From an uncultured bacterium (GTDB lineage: Bacteria > Oederibacteriota > PGYV01 > Palsa-1178), in NCBI GenBank assembly GCA_937889595.1, contig CALAOR010000064.1, positions 62,001 through 126,000 of the forward strand: a stretch of 64,000 bases of DNA, in the 5' to 3' direction. The translations under genes and the position numbers were made by a program. Below, piece by piece: positions 1-8,639 of the stretch (position 1 is its first letter; the number at the start of each line of letters is the position of its first letter). The notes under the pieces were generated by a model. It did no database searches and was not told the DNA's origin. It was given only the letters and a program-made list of their open reading frames with translations.

Positions 1-288
1 ACCATATCCATATATGCGGTAACCAAGTACCAGATAAGCGAATGGGAACTCAACGTGATGAACGAAGACGGCGACGCTGTCAGGACATACAGCGGCGACG
101 ATAATCCGCCCGCGACCATAATATGGAACGGAAAGGACGACAGGGGACTGCCTGTGGCCGACGGTGAATACAAACTTGTCATGAAAGTCAAGGACAAGAA
201 CGGCAGGAACATAGAATCGGGAAAAGAGTCGGTCAAGGTTTCAAGTTCCATACCGCTGCAGCCTGGCGCCGTTAAACTCGAAGAATAA
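1..288 (+). CDS. 3' end of a secreted/envelope protein with a FlgD-type Ig-like domain (partial)
   Basis: The frame is open from base 1, so the track's Met at 55 is probably internal and the gene begins outside the window. About 95 residues are visible. The stretch WNGKDDRGLPVADGEYKL matches the FlgD-Ig (FlgD_ig) beta-sandwich pattern, where a W-x-G-x-D-x-x-G-x-x-V/L-x-x-G-x-Y signature recurs. Such domains close many secreted or outer-envelope proteins. The gene ends 26 nt before the signal-peptide TPR gene and a related WDGIDRDGR motif occurs in the gene at 5980, so it likely belongs to the same envelope cluster. The role of the full protein cannot be judged. Confidence 0.7.
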   Translation, partial: TISIYAVTKYQISEWELNVMNEDGDAVRTYSGDDNPPATIIWNGKDDRGLPVADGEYKLVMKVKDKNGRNIESGKESVKVSSSIPLQPGAVKLEE

Positions 289-314
289 ATATAAAAAAAG
301 GTGAGGAAAAAGAA

Positions 315-3300
315 ATGACAAAAAAAATCACGTTTATAGTTGTGTTTGCATCTTTTCTTGCGGGCTTCGCGGCCATGCCGGCCGCGATTCAGGCTGAAGA
401 CAACGACAAGGAGATGCAGAAAAACTGGACACTCGCTTTGGATTCCGTAAAAACAGCGCCGGCTGACCAGGCGACCTTTGACAAACTTGACAGTTTTGCC
501 GCCAGATGGAAGGATTCAAACAGGCTTGATGCCGCCAAAGCCGTATATTTGAAGGGAATGCTGCAGAACAAGGCCGGAAAATATAATGCGGCGTATGGTA
601 CTTTTAAAGGGCTTGTTGAACAGTATGAAAATTCGCCTTATTCGGACAGCGCAAACTATAAAATGGGCGAGGACCTGTATAATACGGGCAAGTACACCGA
701 CGCCCTGGACGAGTGGAGCAAATACCGTTTTAAGTATTCAAACAGCCTTTATATCATGGAAGCGGTTTACGGGATAAGCCTTTCAAATCTTAATGTAAAG
801 GAATTCAAGAAAGCCGACAGGGAACTCAACGATTTCCTTGCCAAGTATCCTTATTATGCCAATGACGATGACGTAAAATTCATAGGCGGCCTTATAGCCT
901 ACTACCTGGGCAGGTATGTTGAAGCCGCAGACAGGCTCAAAACGCTCAAGACAGACGCCGCTTATTACTACCTCGGGCACAGCCTTTTAAAAGAATCAAA
1001 ATATCTTGACGCCTCCGAAGCCTTCAAACAGGTAAGCGAGGGTGATGGCGCCAAAAAAAGTAAATATCTTGAAAGCGCTCTTTACAATAAAGCGGAGGCT
1101 TTTTACAAGGGCGAAAATTATCCCGTGGCAGCCGATGATTACCTTAATTTTATAAACTTGTTCCCTGCGAGCAATCTTGAGCCTTACGCGGTATATAAAA
1201 GGGGCTCCGCCATGTATAAGGACAAAAAATACGACGCGGCCGCGGCCGTGTTCAGGCAGGTTATTGACTCCAGCGGCGACAAAAGGGTAAAAGCTTACGC
1301 GCAGTATCTCATCGGGGAGTGCCTGCTGAAAGCGAACAAGTTTGACCTGGCGCTTGCCGCATATGAAAAAGTGACGGCAAATTACCCGGATGTTTACGAT
1401 GCTTACGCTTCAGCCCTTGTAAAAGCGGGTTGGTGCTATGTTTCACAGTCTAAATACGACAAAGCCGAGGAAGTGCTCAGGTCATTTACGGAGAAATTTA
1501 CAACGCACGACAGCCTGCCCCTGGGCTACTATCTTCTCGGTAATTCATATTACAGCCAGAAAAAGTACGGCGCCGCGGTTGAAGCTTACAAGTTCATCCT
1601 TGATAAATTCAAGTACAGCGATCTGACCGAGGCCGCGAACCTCATGGTTGAACTTTGTTATTTCAACCAGGGTCAGTTTGCCATATTGACCAGCGAATCC
1701 TCGGTTACCCTCGGGATCTTATCGGATAAGTTCCAGACCCCAAAGACCAATATAAGGGCCAGGTCATACTATTACCTGGGTACTGCGTACATGAAGAGCG
1801 GGATGTTCGGCCTTGCAGCGAAATCGTTCCAGGAAATAGTTGACAATTATTATGACAGCGATATTACAACCGAATCACGCGCCAACCTGGCATGGTGCTT
1901 TTACGAGGTTGATAATTTCCGCGGCGCAAGGACCATGGCAAAGGATGTCGTATCGACCGCATCGGCATCGCCTGACGTGAAAAAAGCGTGCGAGATACTT
2001 ATAGCGCATTCATACTTCTCGGAGAAAGATTATGACAAGGCGTCTGCCGCATACGGGGCATTTGCCTACGCCCATGAAAAAGACAAGGATTCCGAACTGA
2101 CGGCTGAAGCCCTTTTCCAGCAGGGTAAGGTCTACTCGTACCAGGAGTTTTATAACGACGCCATAAAATCATGGCAGGTGCTCGCCGGAAAATTCCCAAA
2201 GTCAAAACGGGCGGCGGAAGCGCTTTTTAATATGTCCGACATATACAATAAAGCGGCCCAGTATGAAAAGGCGCTTGCCGGATACCAGGAGATACTCACC
2301 AAATACCCCAAGGACGACAAGGCGGAAGACGCTATGCTGGCTATTGCGGAAGTTTACTATAACTCGGACCAGGAAGCAAAGGCCGTGGAGGCGTATAAGA
2401 AATTTATGTTAAGATTCCCGGATTCAAACAAGGTTACAAGTGTTGACGAGGGGATGCAGAGGGCCTCTTACAGAAAAGCCGAGAAGTCAAACGACCCGAA
2501 ACTGCTTCTGGAGTTCTACGCAAAATTCCCGAATTCAAACCTTGCGGTCGGAGCGCTTTATAAGGCGGCCGAGACTTATTACACCAATAATAAATTCACC
2601 GAATCGATCGCCGCCTTTAATAAGCTTATAGAGCAGTTCCCGAACGATACCATGGCGATAAACGCGCATTATTATATAGGCGCATGTTACGAGGCTTTAA
2701 AGAAGAGCGACGAGGCGGTCGCGGCTTACAAGGCTTTTATCAAGAACTACCCGAAACACGAGCTTGCATCTGACGTTACTTTCAGGCTTGCAACTTCCGC
2801 CTACATGTCAAAAAATTATGCGGACGCCATATTTTACTACGAAAGGATCATAGAAAAATACCAGGGTACGGATTATGAGATAAACGCCATGTATAACGTG
2901 GCTCTGGCTTACGGCGACTCGGGCAAGCAGGATGACGCTATCAGGTATTACAAACTTTTCGCCAAAACCTTCCCAAAGGACCCCAAGTCAAAGGATATAC
3001 CGCTTCAGGTGGCAGGCATGTATCTTGAGGCAAAAAGGTATAAAGAGGCTATCGCCGCGTATGATGACGCATATAAGAACGCGGCCAGCGACGCTGTAAA
3101 AAACGAGGCGCTTTACAGGACCGGCGATGTTTACGCGACCCTTGAGCAAAATGACAAGGCCATAGAGACATATGCGCTTCTCTTGAAGGCGCAGCCAAAG
3201 GATAATGTATTCAGGGTCACGGCCTTGATCGCGCTTGCCACATTGTATGAGGGAAAGCAGGACTGGAAATCAGCCGTGGATGTTTATGAGGCGGTTGCCG

Positions 3301-3440
3301 TATCGGGCGGACAGAAAGAATACGTTGACGGTGCGAAACAGAGAAAAGAAGACATAAAGGCGGCTTATCCCGACGCGTTCAAAAAAGCGGCCTCCGGAGC
3401 GGCCCCTTCGGCTGTAACACCGGCGGCATCCGCAAAATAA
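315..3440 (+). CDS. Large periplasmic TPR-repeat protein (TonB/ExbB-cluster associated)
   Basis: 1041 residues. An N-terminal hydrophobic stretch ending near AIQA (about residue 28) looks like a cleavable signal peptide. The rest is almost entirely tetratricopeptide repeats: units of the form Y-x-x-A-x-x-x-Y/F-x-x-x-x-x-x-x-P recur from about residue 50 to 1000, many with the YbgF/CpoB-like K/L-F/Y-P spacing (for example FPNSNLAVGALYKAAE). The C-terminus is a low-complexity Ala/Ser/Pro tail. A start with AGGTGAGGAAAAAGAA just upstream fits. TPR proteins of this type next to ExbB/ExbD/TonB or TolQ/R/A act as periplasmic scaffolds or couple the machinery to cell-wall synthesis. That role here is inferred from position; the ligand is unknown. 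Confidence 0.85.
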   Translation: MTKKITFIVVFASFLAGFAAMPAAIQAEDNDKEMQKNWTLALDSVKTAPADQATFDKLDSFAARWKDSNRLDAAKAVYLKGMLQNKAGKYNAAYGTFKGLVEQYENSPYSDSANYKMGEDLYNTGKYTDALDEWSKYRFKYSNSLYIMEAVYGISLSNLNVKEFKKADRELNDFLAKYPYYANDDDVKFIGGLIAYYLGRYVEAADRLKTLKTDAAYYYLGHSLLKESKYLDASEAFKQVSEGDGAKKSKYLESALYNKAEAFYKGENYPVAADDYLNFINLFPASNLEPYAVYKRGSAMYKDKKYDAAAAVFRQVIDSSGDKRVKAYAQYLIGECLLKANKFDLALAAYEKVTANYPDVYDAYASALVKAGWCYVSQSKYDKAEEVLRSFTEKFTTHDSLPLGYYLLGNSYYSQKKYGAAVEAYKFILDKFKYSDLTEAANLMVELCYFNQGQFAILTSESSVTLGILSDKFQTPKTNIRARSYYYLGTAYMKSGMFGLAAKSFQEIVDNYYDSDITTESRANLAWCFYEVDNFRGARTMAKDVVSTASASPDVKKACEILIAHSYFSEKDYDKASAAYGAFAYAHEKDKDSELTAEALFQQGKVYSYQEFYNDAIKSWQVLAGKFPKSKRAAEALFNMSDIYNKAAQYEKALAGYQEILTKYPKDDKAEDAMLAIAEVYYNSDQEAKAVEAYKKFMLRFPDSNKVTSVDEGMQRASYRKAEKSNDPKLLLEFYAKFPNSNLAVGALYKAAETYYTNNKFTESIAAFNKLIEQFPNDTMAINAHYYIGACYEALKKSDEAVAAYKAFIKNYPKHELASDVTFRLATSAYMSKNYADAIFYYERIIEKYQGTDYEINAMYNVALAYGDSGKQDDAIRYYKLFAKTFPKDPKSKDIPLQVAGMYLEAKRYKEAIAAYDDAYKNAASDAVKNEALYRTGDVYATLEQNDKAIETYALLLKAQPKDNVFRVTALIALATLYEGKQDWKSAVDVYEAVAVSGGQKEYVDGAKQRKEDIKAAYPDAFKKAASGAAPSAVTPAASAK

Positions 3441-3457
3441 TTAAAACCCCGGGATTA

Positions 3458-3486
3458 TTGACGGCCTGATGGAAAATAAACATAAA
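3458..3486 (+). promoter_or_regulatory. Possible sigma70-type promoter ahead of exbB
   Basis: TTGACG, 17-nt spacer, CATAAA lies in the 84-nt gap between the TPR gene and exbB. The -35 matches 5 of 6 consensus bases and the -10 only 4 of 6, so this is a weak call. It would allow exbB-exbD-exbD-tonB to be expressed separately from the TPR gene. Confidence 0.35.
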
Positions 3487-3524
3487 TTAAATAAAACCAA
3501 ATCGGATGAAGGAGGACAGACAAG

Positions 3525-4166
3525 ATGCAATTTGACATGATGCAGTTCTTAAGAAGCAGCTGGGTTCTATTACTTATGGGTTCATTGTCTATCGTAGTTG
3601 TTGCGCTGGCTATAGAAAGGTGGTTTTATTTCCAGAGGACCAAAATGGATTCAGAGGCTTTTATGGAAAAAATAAAGGGTTTTATTGTGGACGGCTCATA
3701 TAAAGAAGCGGTGGAATATTGCAAAACTTTTAAGGGAAACGTTGCCGCCGTGGTCCGTTTTGGGCTTGAAAACAGGCAGTTTCCCAGGGAAGAGAACGAT
3801 AAGCTCATGGAAGCCAAAAGAATGGAAGAAAGGCTTAACCTGGACAGGTACCTTGATATTTTGGGAACGCTCGGAAACACCGCTCCTTTCATGGGACTGC
3901 TTGGCACGGTACTGGGCATCATGCAGGCATTCAGGGACCTCGCGAATACCACGGGAGCCGGGCCTGAAGTCGTCATGGTCGGGATCTCGGAAGCCCTGGT
4001 GGCGACGGCAGCCGGACTTGGTGTTGCCATACCGGCGGTTATCATCTTTAACATCTACATGAAAAGGGTAAAAATAATATCGGTTGAAATGGATGCCGTA
4101 TCCAAAAAACTGCTGGTACTGCTGGCAAATTACGGGGAGGGCGCAAGTGGCCGGAAGCGCGGATGA
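3525..4166 (+). CDS. exbB: ExbB/TolQ-family proton channel subunit
   Basis: 213 residues, the usual ExbB/TolQ size. Hydrophobic segments lie near residues 12-32, 118-143 and 155-178, giving the three-helix MotA/TolQ/ExbB topology. The conserved loop LGTLGNTAPFMGLLGTVLGI and the later ALVATAAGLGVAIPAV are the family signatures. AAGGAGGACAGACAAG sits 5 nt or so before ATG. With ExbD it forms the inner-membrane channel that uses proton-motive force to drive TonB or TolA. The exbD genes and tonB follow directly, so the Ton system is the likelier assignment than Tol-Pal. Confidence 0.93.
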   Translation: MQFDMMQFLRSSWVLLLMGSLSIVVVALAIERWFYFQRTKMDSEAFMEKIKGFIVDGSYKEAVEYCKTFKGNVAAVVRFGLENRQFPREENDKLMEAKRMEERLNLDRYLDILGTLGNTAPFMGLLGTVLGIMQAFRDLANTTGAGPEVVMVGISEALVATAAGLGVAIPAVIIFNIYMKRVKIISVEMDAVSKKLLVLLANYGEGASGRKRG

Positions 4167-4578
4167 AGAATCAGCAATAACAGACATTAACGTAACGCCC
4201 CTTGTTGACATATCGCTGGTGCTGGTCATCATACTGATGGTTATTTCGCCGTCTGTCATACAGTCGGGTATAGTTGTTAACTCGTCAAAAGTGACCGAGT
4301 CGGTGGGAAAAAGCACCAAGAGCGAAGCGGTAAATATAAGGGTCACAAAAAAAGGGATCACGATAAACAACAACAAGATTACCGATGAAAATGCGCCTCA
4401 GGCCCTAAAGGCCGCGGTGGAAGCCAATAAGAAAAAACTTGTCATGATAACTTCAGACAGGGACGCATCGCACGGCAGGCTGGTCTGGGCTTTGGACGCG
4501 TCCAAGATGGCCGGCGCGAAGACACTGTCCATAATGAGGGAAGACAAAGGAAAAAAATCAGCAGGGCAATCCGAATAA
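4147..4578 (+). CDS. exbD: ExbD/TolR-family protein, first copy
   Basis: The track begins at 4084, but that segment is out-of-frame exbB sequence. GTG at 4147 follows GGGGAGG at a 6-nt distance and gives a normal N-terminus, 143 residues, overlapping exbB by 20 nt (translational coupling). ITDINVTPLVDISLVLVII holds the single transmembrane helix with the conserved Asp (NVTPLVD) that carries protons with ExbB. The periplasmic part (about 45-143) is the small ExbD alpha/beta domain. A second ExbD follows 13 nt later, so the channel could be heteromeric or the two copies could serve different partners. Confidence 0.93.
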   Translation: MAGSADEESAITDINVTPLVDISLVLVIILMVISPSVIQSGIVVNSSKVTESVGKSTKSEAVNIRVTKKGITINNNKITDENAPQALKAAVEANKKKLVMITSDRDASHGRLVWALDASKMAGAKTLSIMREDKGKKSAGQSE

Positions 4579-4591
4579 GGAGGAAGATAAT

Positions 4592-5014
4592 ATGAGCATG
4601 AAAACAGGCGGCGGAGAAGACGAGCCTATAACCGACATAAACGTAACGCCCCTTGTCGACGTATCGCTGGTTCTGGTTATCATACTTATGGTAACGGCTC
4701 CGATCATGGTACAGTCCGACCTGAAGGTAACGATACCAAAAGCCGTGACTGACGAAGCGAAGAACGAGGATCATGTTACGGTTACAATAGATAAAGACGG
4801 TAAATTATCCGTTAATGAGAAAAAAGTGACTGTCGGACAGGAACTTGAACAGTGGACGGAGCGCAAGCTTGATAAGAGTACCGATAAGGTCGTGATAATA
4901 AAGGCGGACGAAGGTGTGGACGAAGGCATAGTACTGGACGCCCTGGATGACATAAAAAAAGCAAAGCCGAAAAAGATCTATTTTGCGACCGTTCAAAAAG
5001 ACAGGTCGAAATAA
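4592..5014 (+). CDS. exbD: ExbD/TolR-family protein, second copy
   Basis: 140 residues with TAAGGAGGAAGATAAT before ATG. The N-terminal helix again carries NVTPLVDVSLVLVIILMV with the proton-accepting Asp, and the membrane part is nearly identical to the first copy, while the periplasmic domain differs (a charged 85-115 region with EQWTERKLDKSTDK). Recent tandem duplication with divergence of the outer domain is the simplest reading. Immediate neighbours are the first exbD and tonB. Confidence 0.93.
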   Translation: MSMKTGGGEDEPITDINVTPLVDVSLVLVIILMVTAPIMVQSDLKVTIPKAVTDEAKNEDHVTVTIDKDGKLSVNEKKVTVGQELEQWTERKLDKSTDKVVIIKADEGVDEGIVLDALDDIKKAKPKKIYFATVQKDRSK

Positions 5015-5029
5015 GGAGGAGATAATAAT

Positions 5030-5974
5030 ATGTTCGCAAACGACCGGGATGTAAAAGGAGTAAGCGGTTCTTTTATATTTTCTGTGATAGTTCATCTCCT
5101 GATTATAATCCTTATTTTCAGGGCGCAGCAGAAGTCAAAAGAACTGGCCGATTACAAGCTCACCGAAATAACCATGCTGGAACAGGTGCCTGACGAAAAA
5201 AAGCCGGTGGAAATAGAAAAGCCAAAAAAGATGTTTGACATATTAAAACAGCTCATACCCATCAAACAGAAAATGGATCTGGCCATAGAAAAGCCCAAGG
5301 CTTTGGACCTGAAAAAGCCCGAGATGAACCTGGCAAAACCCCAGGTGCTTGCGCTTGACAAGACCAAGCTGGATACCTTAAAGTCGGCTTTAAAGCTTGA
5401 CCTGGAAAATGAGATAGGCGCGAAAAAAATATCGCCGCAGATGGTGGAACAGCAGAAACTCGCGCTTGCGCAGGAAAGAAAGCTTTCGGCCGCGCCGGCA
5501 AGGCTTAACATTAACATGAGCGCTTCCAAGAATAGTTTTTTGCCTGTGGCAAGGCCGGCTGTTTCCATGGATTCCATGAGAGCGGGCAGCGGGCTTAAAA
5601 CCGAGGCCGTAAAGATCGTTTCGACCCCGACGCCCAAGCCTTCTGCGGCCGAGGAAAAGATAAGCATAGCTCCGCAAAAAGGCACGGCCCTTTTGATTAC
5701 CGGCCAGTTGTCGGGGAGGAATATTATAAGGAAAACATCGCCTCAGTACCCGAGGTGGGCGGAGGAGCAGGGAATACAGGCCCAGGTTGCCATAGATTTC
5801 ACGGTGCGTGCCGACGGATCCGTAAAGGAAAACCTTATGGTATCAAGACCATCCGGATATCCGGAACTTGATGACCTTGCAAAAGAAGCGCTCGCGACAT
5901 TCATGTTCGCGCCTCTTTCAAGTTCGGACGACCAGACCGGCACAGCCGTATTTGTATATAAACTTTCGAGGTGA
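5030..5974 (+). CDS. tonB: TonB-family energy transducer
   Basis: 314 residues. One N-terminal helix (about 13-32, IFSVIVHLLIIILIF, with the His typical of TonB anchors) is followed by a long Lys/Pro/Leu-rich periplasmic spacer with EKPK/KKPE repeats, then a C-terminal TonB domain from about residue 235: SPQYPRWAEEQGIQAQV ... DGSVKENLMVSRPSGYPELDD. This domain binds the TonB box of outer-membrane receptors. GAGGAGATAATAAT precedes ATG. The stop overlaps the region of the next start. The BtuB-like receptor at 55.6 kb is one candidate client in this window. Confidence 0.93.
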   Translation: MFANDRDVKGVSGSFIFSVIVHLLIIILIFRAQQKSKELADYKLTEITMLEQVPDEKKPVEIEKPKKMFDILKQLIPIKQKMDLAIEKPKALDLKKPEMNLAKPQVLALDKTKLDTLKSALKLDLENEIGAKKISPQMVEQQKLALAQERKLSAAPARLNINMSASKNSFLPVARPAVSMDSMRAGSGLKTEAVKIVSTPTPKPSAAEEKISIAPQKGTALLITGQLSGRNIIRKTSPQYPRWAEEQGIQAQVAIDFTVRADGSVKENLMVSRPSGYPELDDLAKEALATFMFAPLSSSDDQTGTAVFVYKLSR

Positions 5975-5979
5975 AAAGC

Positions 5980-6888
5980 ATGAAAAGATTGTTTTTGCTT
6001 GTATTTTTAGCGGCAGCGTTGGCTGTATCCACGGTTTATGTTTTTTCCGAGGATAAACCGCAAGGCAACAGTGATTCGTCGCAGGAAGTCGTGGTTAAGG
6101 GCCAGTTAAAGATCAAAATAGACGCGGAAATGCCGGACATCGGCATAAAAACAGATACTAATGAGGTGGCGCAGTCCATAGTGACCACAGAAGAGGGTTT
6201 TCTTTCAATATCCCCTGAAGACGTGAAGGACGTCAAGGCATCATTGCCTGATAAGATAAGCGCTGAAAGGGCGGATTATCACGCAAACCTGTCTTTTCTT
6301 GAAGTCCAGCCTATTTTTAAAATTACCCCGAAGATGGCGAGCATCGACATAGATAAATGGAACTTTAAAGTCACCGATTCAACGGGAGGGACCGTATTCC
6401 TTCAAAAAGGCGAAGGACGCCTGCCTTCTGTAATTTCCTGGGACGGCATTGACCGTGACGGAAGGATAATGAAAATGGGTTCGCCTTACTGGTATGTCCT
6501 GACCTACATGGATAAGGCCGGCAACCCGGGTTCGGTGCGCCGCGAAACGCCAAAGGAAGTAACGGCGATAAAGTATCACAAAGATAATAAGCTTTATATT
6601 GAAGTGTCGTCAAAAGTCATTTTTGAGGAAAAAAGGAAAGAACGCCTGACCGACAACGGCAAGCTGATACTGTCTGAAATACAGGATTACATAAAGATGA
6701 GCAATACTTTCCCGACGGCCATCCAGGTATACTCCGATGACAAGGGCATATCTGCGGATCAGATAAGGACCCTTGAGAAACTTTTTTCCGAGCAAATGAA
6801 AGTGCCCAAGGAATTTTTCAGGATGGAACCCCTGATAGACAACAGCGTTCCTAAAAACTACAGGATAATCTTTATTATAAACGGCTAA
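5980..6888 (+). CDS. Secreted envelope protein with Ig-like middle domain and OmpA-like C-terminus (tentative)
   Basis: The track uses GTG at 5971; ATG at 5980 is preferred because GAGGTG lies 6 nt before it and it starts a clean signal peptide (MKRLFLLVFLAAALAVSTVYVFSE). 302 residues. Residues about 120-195 contain ISWDGIDRDGRIMKMGSPYWYVL, a FlgD-Ig-like pattern also seen in the gene at base 1. The last 90 residues (ERLTDNGKLILSEIQDYI ... PTAIQVYSDD) have the helix/strand order of OmpA-like domains, though the canonical peptidoglycan-binding Asp/Arg pair is not clear. Position after tonB suggests a cell-wall-linked partner of the Ton/Tol machine. Function is inferred only. Confidence 0.6.
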   Translation: MKRLFLLVFLAAALAVSTVYVFSEDKPQGNSDSSQEVVVKGQLKIKIDAEMPDIGIKTDTNEVAQSIVTTEEGFLSISPEDVKDVKASLPDKISAERADYHANLSFLEVQPIFKITPKMASIDIDKWNFKVTDSTGGTVFLQKGEGRLPSVISWDGIDRDGRIMKMGSPYWYVLTYMDKAGNPGSVRRETPKEVTAIKYHKDNKLYIEVSSKVIFEEKRKERLTDNGKLILSEIQDYIKMSNTFPTAIQVYSDDKGISADQIRTLEKLFSEQMKVPKEFFRMEPLIDNSVPKNYRIIFIING

Positions 6889-6899
6889 AGGCGGAAAAC

Positions 6900-7463
6900 A
6901 TGATCTATCTTAAATACAGCGGCAACCTGCAGTCAAAAGATCTGATAGCACAGTTAGTCGACGAATTTGTGGACATATGCAGGATTTCCGGATGGGATTA
7001 TTCTGTAATAAAAGAAAATTTTCAGACTATGACCATGAGGCCGTCTTCTGCCGGCCGGAATCCCATGAAAGATGCGGATGCGATGGAAACACAGACCTTA
7101 AGCAGTTCGGAAGTGTTTTTGGAAGGCATAGCCATAAAGATAAGGCCGGATTGCGACCCTATCAGGTTAACCTTTGACAAGGCGTGCAGGCTTGCGACAA
7201 TAGCTTTTCTGGCCACTGATACATCGGGATTGCATATGAAACTTACTGTAAAAAAATACGAATTCCTTTATTATCCATTCGTGAAGCTTTATACCGCCGG
7301 AGCGGAGTACCATTCACAGGTCATTAAACTTCTCGACTATGTAAAAAAAAGATATGTAAAGGATCTTGAAGTCATAGATTCCTCGTTTTTTTGGGAGACA
7401 CGCGATGAAGAAATGCTGCGGGTGAAGATCTGGAAATCTTCAATAAAACAAAGAAGTATCTGA
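6900..7463 (+). CDS. Hypothetical protein, 187 aa
   Basis: ATG follows AAAGGCGGAAAAC, 11 nt after the previous stop, so it closes the ton-type operon. No signal peptide or membrane helix is visible; it should be cytoplasmic. The sequence is mixed alpha/beta with an early conserved-looking AQLVDEFVDICRISGWDY and a YYPFVKLYTAGAEYHSQVIKLL segment, which hints at a domain that helps choose a residue pair for small-molecule or protein contact, but no family is recognised. A 185-nt gap with repeat B1 separates it from pfkA. Confidence 0.7.
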   Translation: MIYLKYSGNLQSKDLIAQLVDEFVDICRISGWDYSVIKENFQTMTMRPSSAGRNPMKDADAMETQTLSSSEVFLEGIAIKIRPDCDPIRLTFDKACRLATIAFLATDTSGLHMKLTVKKYEFLYYPFVKLYTAGAEYHSQVIKLLDYVKKRYVKDLEVIDSSFFWETRDEEMLRVKIWKSSIKQRSI

Positions 7464-7577
7464 AATATTTTACGGCAATATTATTTTTGGTGTTAACCCT
7501 TTTACAGCGTCCATTTCCCGTTATAAATAAGCCATATCCGTATTAATTAAAATAAAACAGCTTCACATACAAAATCA

Positions 7578-7640
7578 GCAACCTTTATCCGTAACGTTTT
7601 GCTTATACGGACTATAGGGTTGCGGAACTTGAATTAACGG
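7578..7640 (+). repeat. Dispersed palindromic repeat B, copy 1
   Basis: Imperfect hairpin whose outer arms are GCAACC and GGGTTGC and whose inner arms are TATCCGTA and TACGGACTATA. The same element recurs at 24484, 46168 and, inverted, at 46251. The downstream flank is also shared (TTGCGG, two bases, then YTTGWAYTRA), so the unit is about 55-65 nt. Here it ends at the ribosome-binding site of pfkA. The rest of the 7464-7577 spacer shows nothing recognisable. Confidence 0.85.
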
Positions 7641-7648
7641 AGGAACTT

Positions 7649-8626
7649 GTGATTAAAAGAATAGCCGTAATGACCACCGGCGGCGACGCGTCAGGCATGA
7701 ATTCCGCGATAAGGGCCGTCGTCAGGACTGCCATAGCATCCGGTGTGGAAGTTATGGGGATAATCGAAGGCCTGCACGGGCTGCTTCATAACCAGTTCAT
7801 TCCCATGGATATGGCATCGGTAGGCGGGATAATAAACCGCGGCGGGACGATTCTTCAAACGGTCCGTTCAAAAGATTTTTATAAGAAAGAAGTCAGGAAA
7901 ATAGCTTATGATTACCTTTTGGACCGTAAGATTGACGGCTTGATCTCAATTGGCGGGGACGGTTCGAGGCGGGGCCTGAATGTCATAACAAGGGAAACGG
8001 GAATACCCTCATGTTTTATTCCGGCATCCATTGATAATGACGTGTATGGCACGGATTACACCATAGGTTTTGATTCTGCTGTAAATGTGGGTCTTGACGC
8101 CATAGACAAGATAAGGGATACTGCGGCATCCCATCACCGTATCTTTATTGTGGAAGTTATGGGCAGGGAACATGGCTTTTTGGCGCTTGAAGTCGGATTA
8201 ACAGGCGGCGCCGAACTCATTTTGATCCCGGAGTTTAAAAAAGACCTGAAGATCAGCTCCATAGCGGCAGTCTTAAACAGCGGAATGAGACGCGGCAAGA
8301 ACAGCAGTATAATAGTCATGGCTGAAGGCGTCGGTCATTCTGCTGCGCTGGCGGAGAAGATCGAAAAAACGACCGGATTTGAAACAAGATATACGGTATT
8401 AGGCTACATACAGCGCGGAGGCGCCCCTACTTCTTTTTCAAGGAAACTCGGGCTTACTTTCGGATATGAAGCGGTAAAATGCCTGTTGAAGCTTAAAAGG
8501 AAACGGAGCATGATGGTCGGAATGCGTTGCAATGAGGTTGTTGTAATGGAAATGAAAAGCGTTATAGGCAAAGAACGCGGGATTGACGCGGCCGCTTATA
8601 ACATGAATAAAGTATTCTCACTTTAA
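7649..8626 (+). CDS. pfkA: 6-phosphofructokinase
   Basis: 325 residues, normal PfkA length, starting at GTG with GGAGGAA 4 nt upstream. Converts fructose-6-phosphate to fructose-1,6-bisphosphate, the committed glycolytic step. Visible signatures: TTGGDASGMNSAIRAVV (nucleotide loop), SIGGDGSRRG (the GGDGS form is typical of ATP-users, PPi-users have GGDDS), PASIDND (catalytic loop with the base Asp; most PfkA have PGTIDND), EVMGREHGFLAL and GYIQRGGAPTSFSR (sugar-phosphate Arg). The G-to-A and T-to-S changes in the catalytic loop are unusual but keep the Asp. Allosteric residues were not assessed. Confidence 0.92.
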   Translation: MIKRIAVMTTGGDASGMNSAIRAVVRTAIASGVEVMGIIEGLHGLLHNQFIPMDMASVGGIINRGGTILQTVRSKDFYKKEVRKIAYDYLLDRKIDGLISIGGDGSRRGLNVITRETGIPSCFIPASIDNDVYGTDYTIGFDSAVNVGLDAIDKIRDTAASHHRIFIVEVMGREHGFLALEVGLTGGAELILIPEFKKDLKISSIAAVLNSGMRRGKNSSIIVMAEGVGHSAALAEKIEKTTGFETRYTVLGYIQRGGAPTSFSRKLGLTFGYEAVKCLLKLKRKRSMMVGMRCNEVVVMEMKSVIGKERGIDAAAYNMNKVFSL

Positions 8627-8639
8627 ACCGGAGGCTTTT

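Noticed and set aside
3626-4376. Long antisense ORFs under exbB/exbD (142 and 226 aa)
   Set aside because: Shadows of the real reading frames; no ribosome sites and no recognisable domains.
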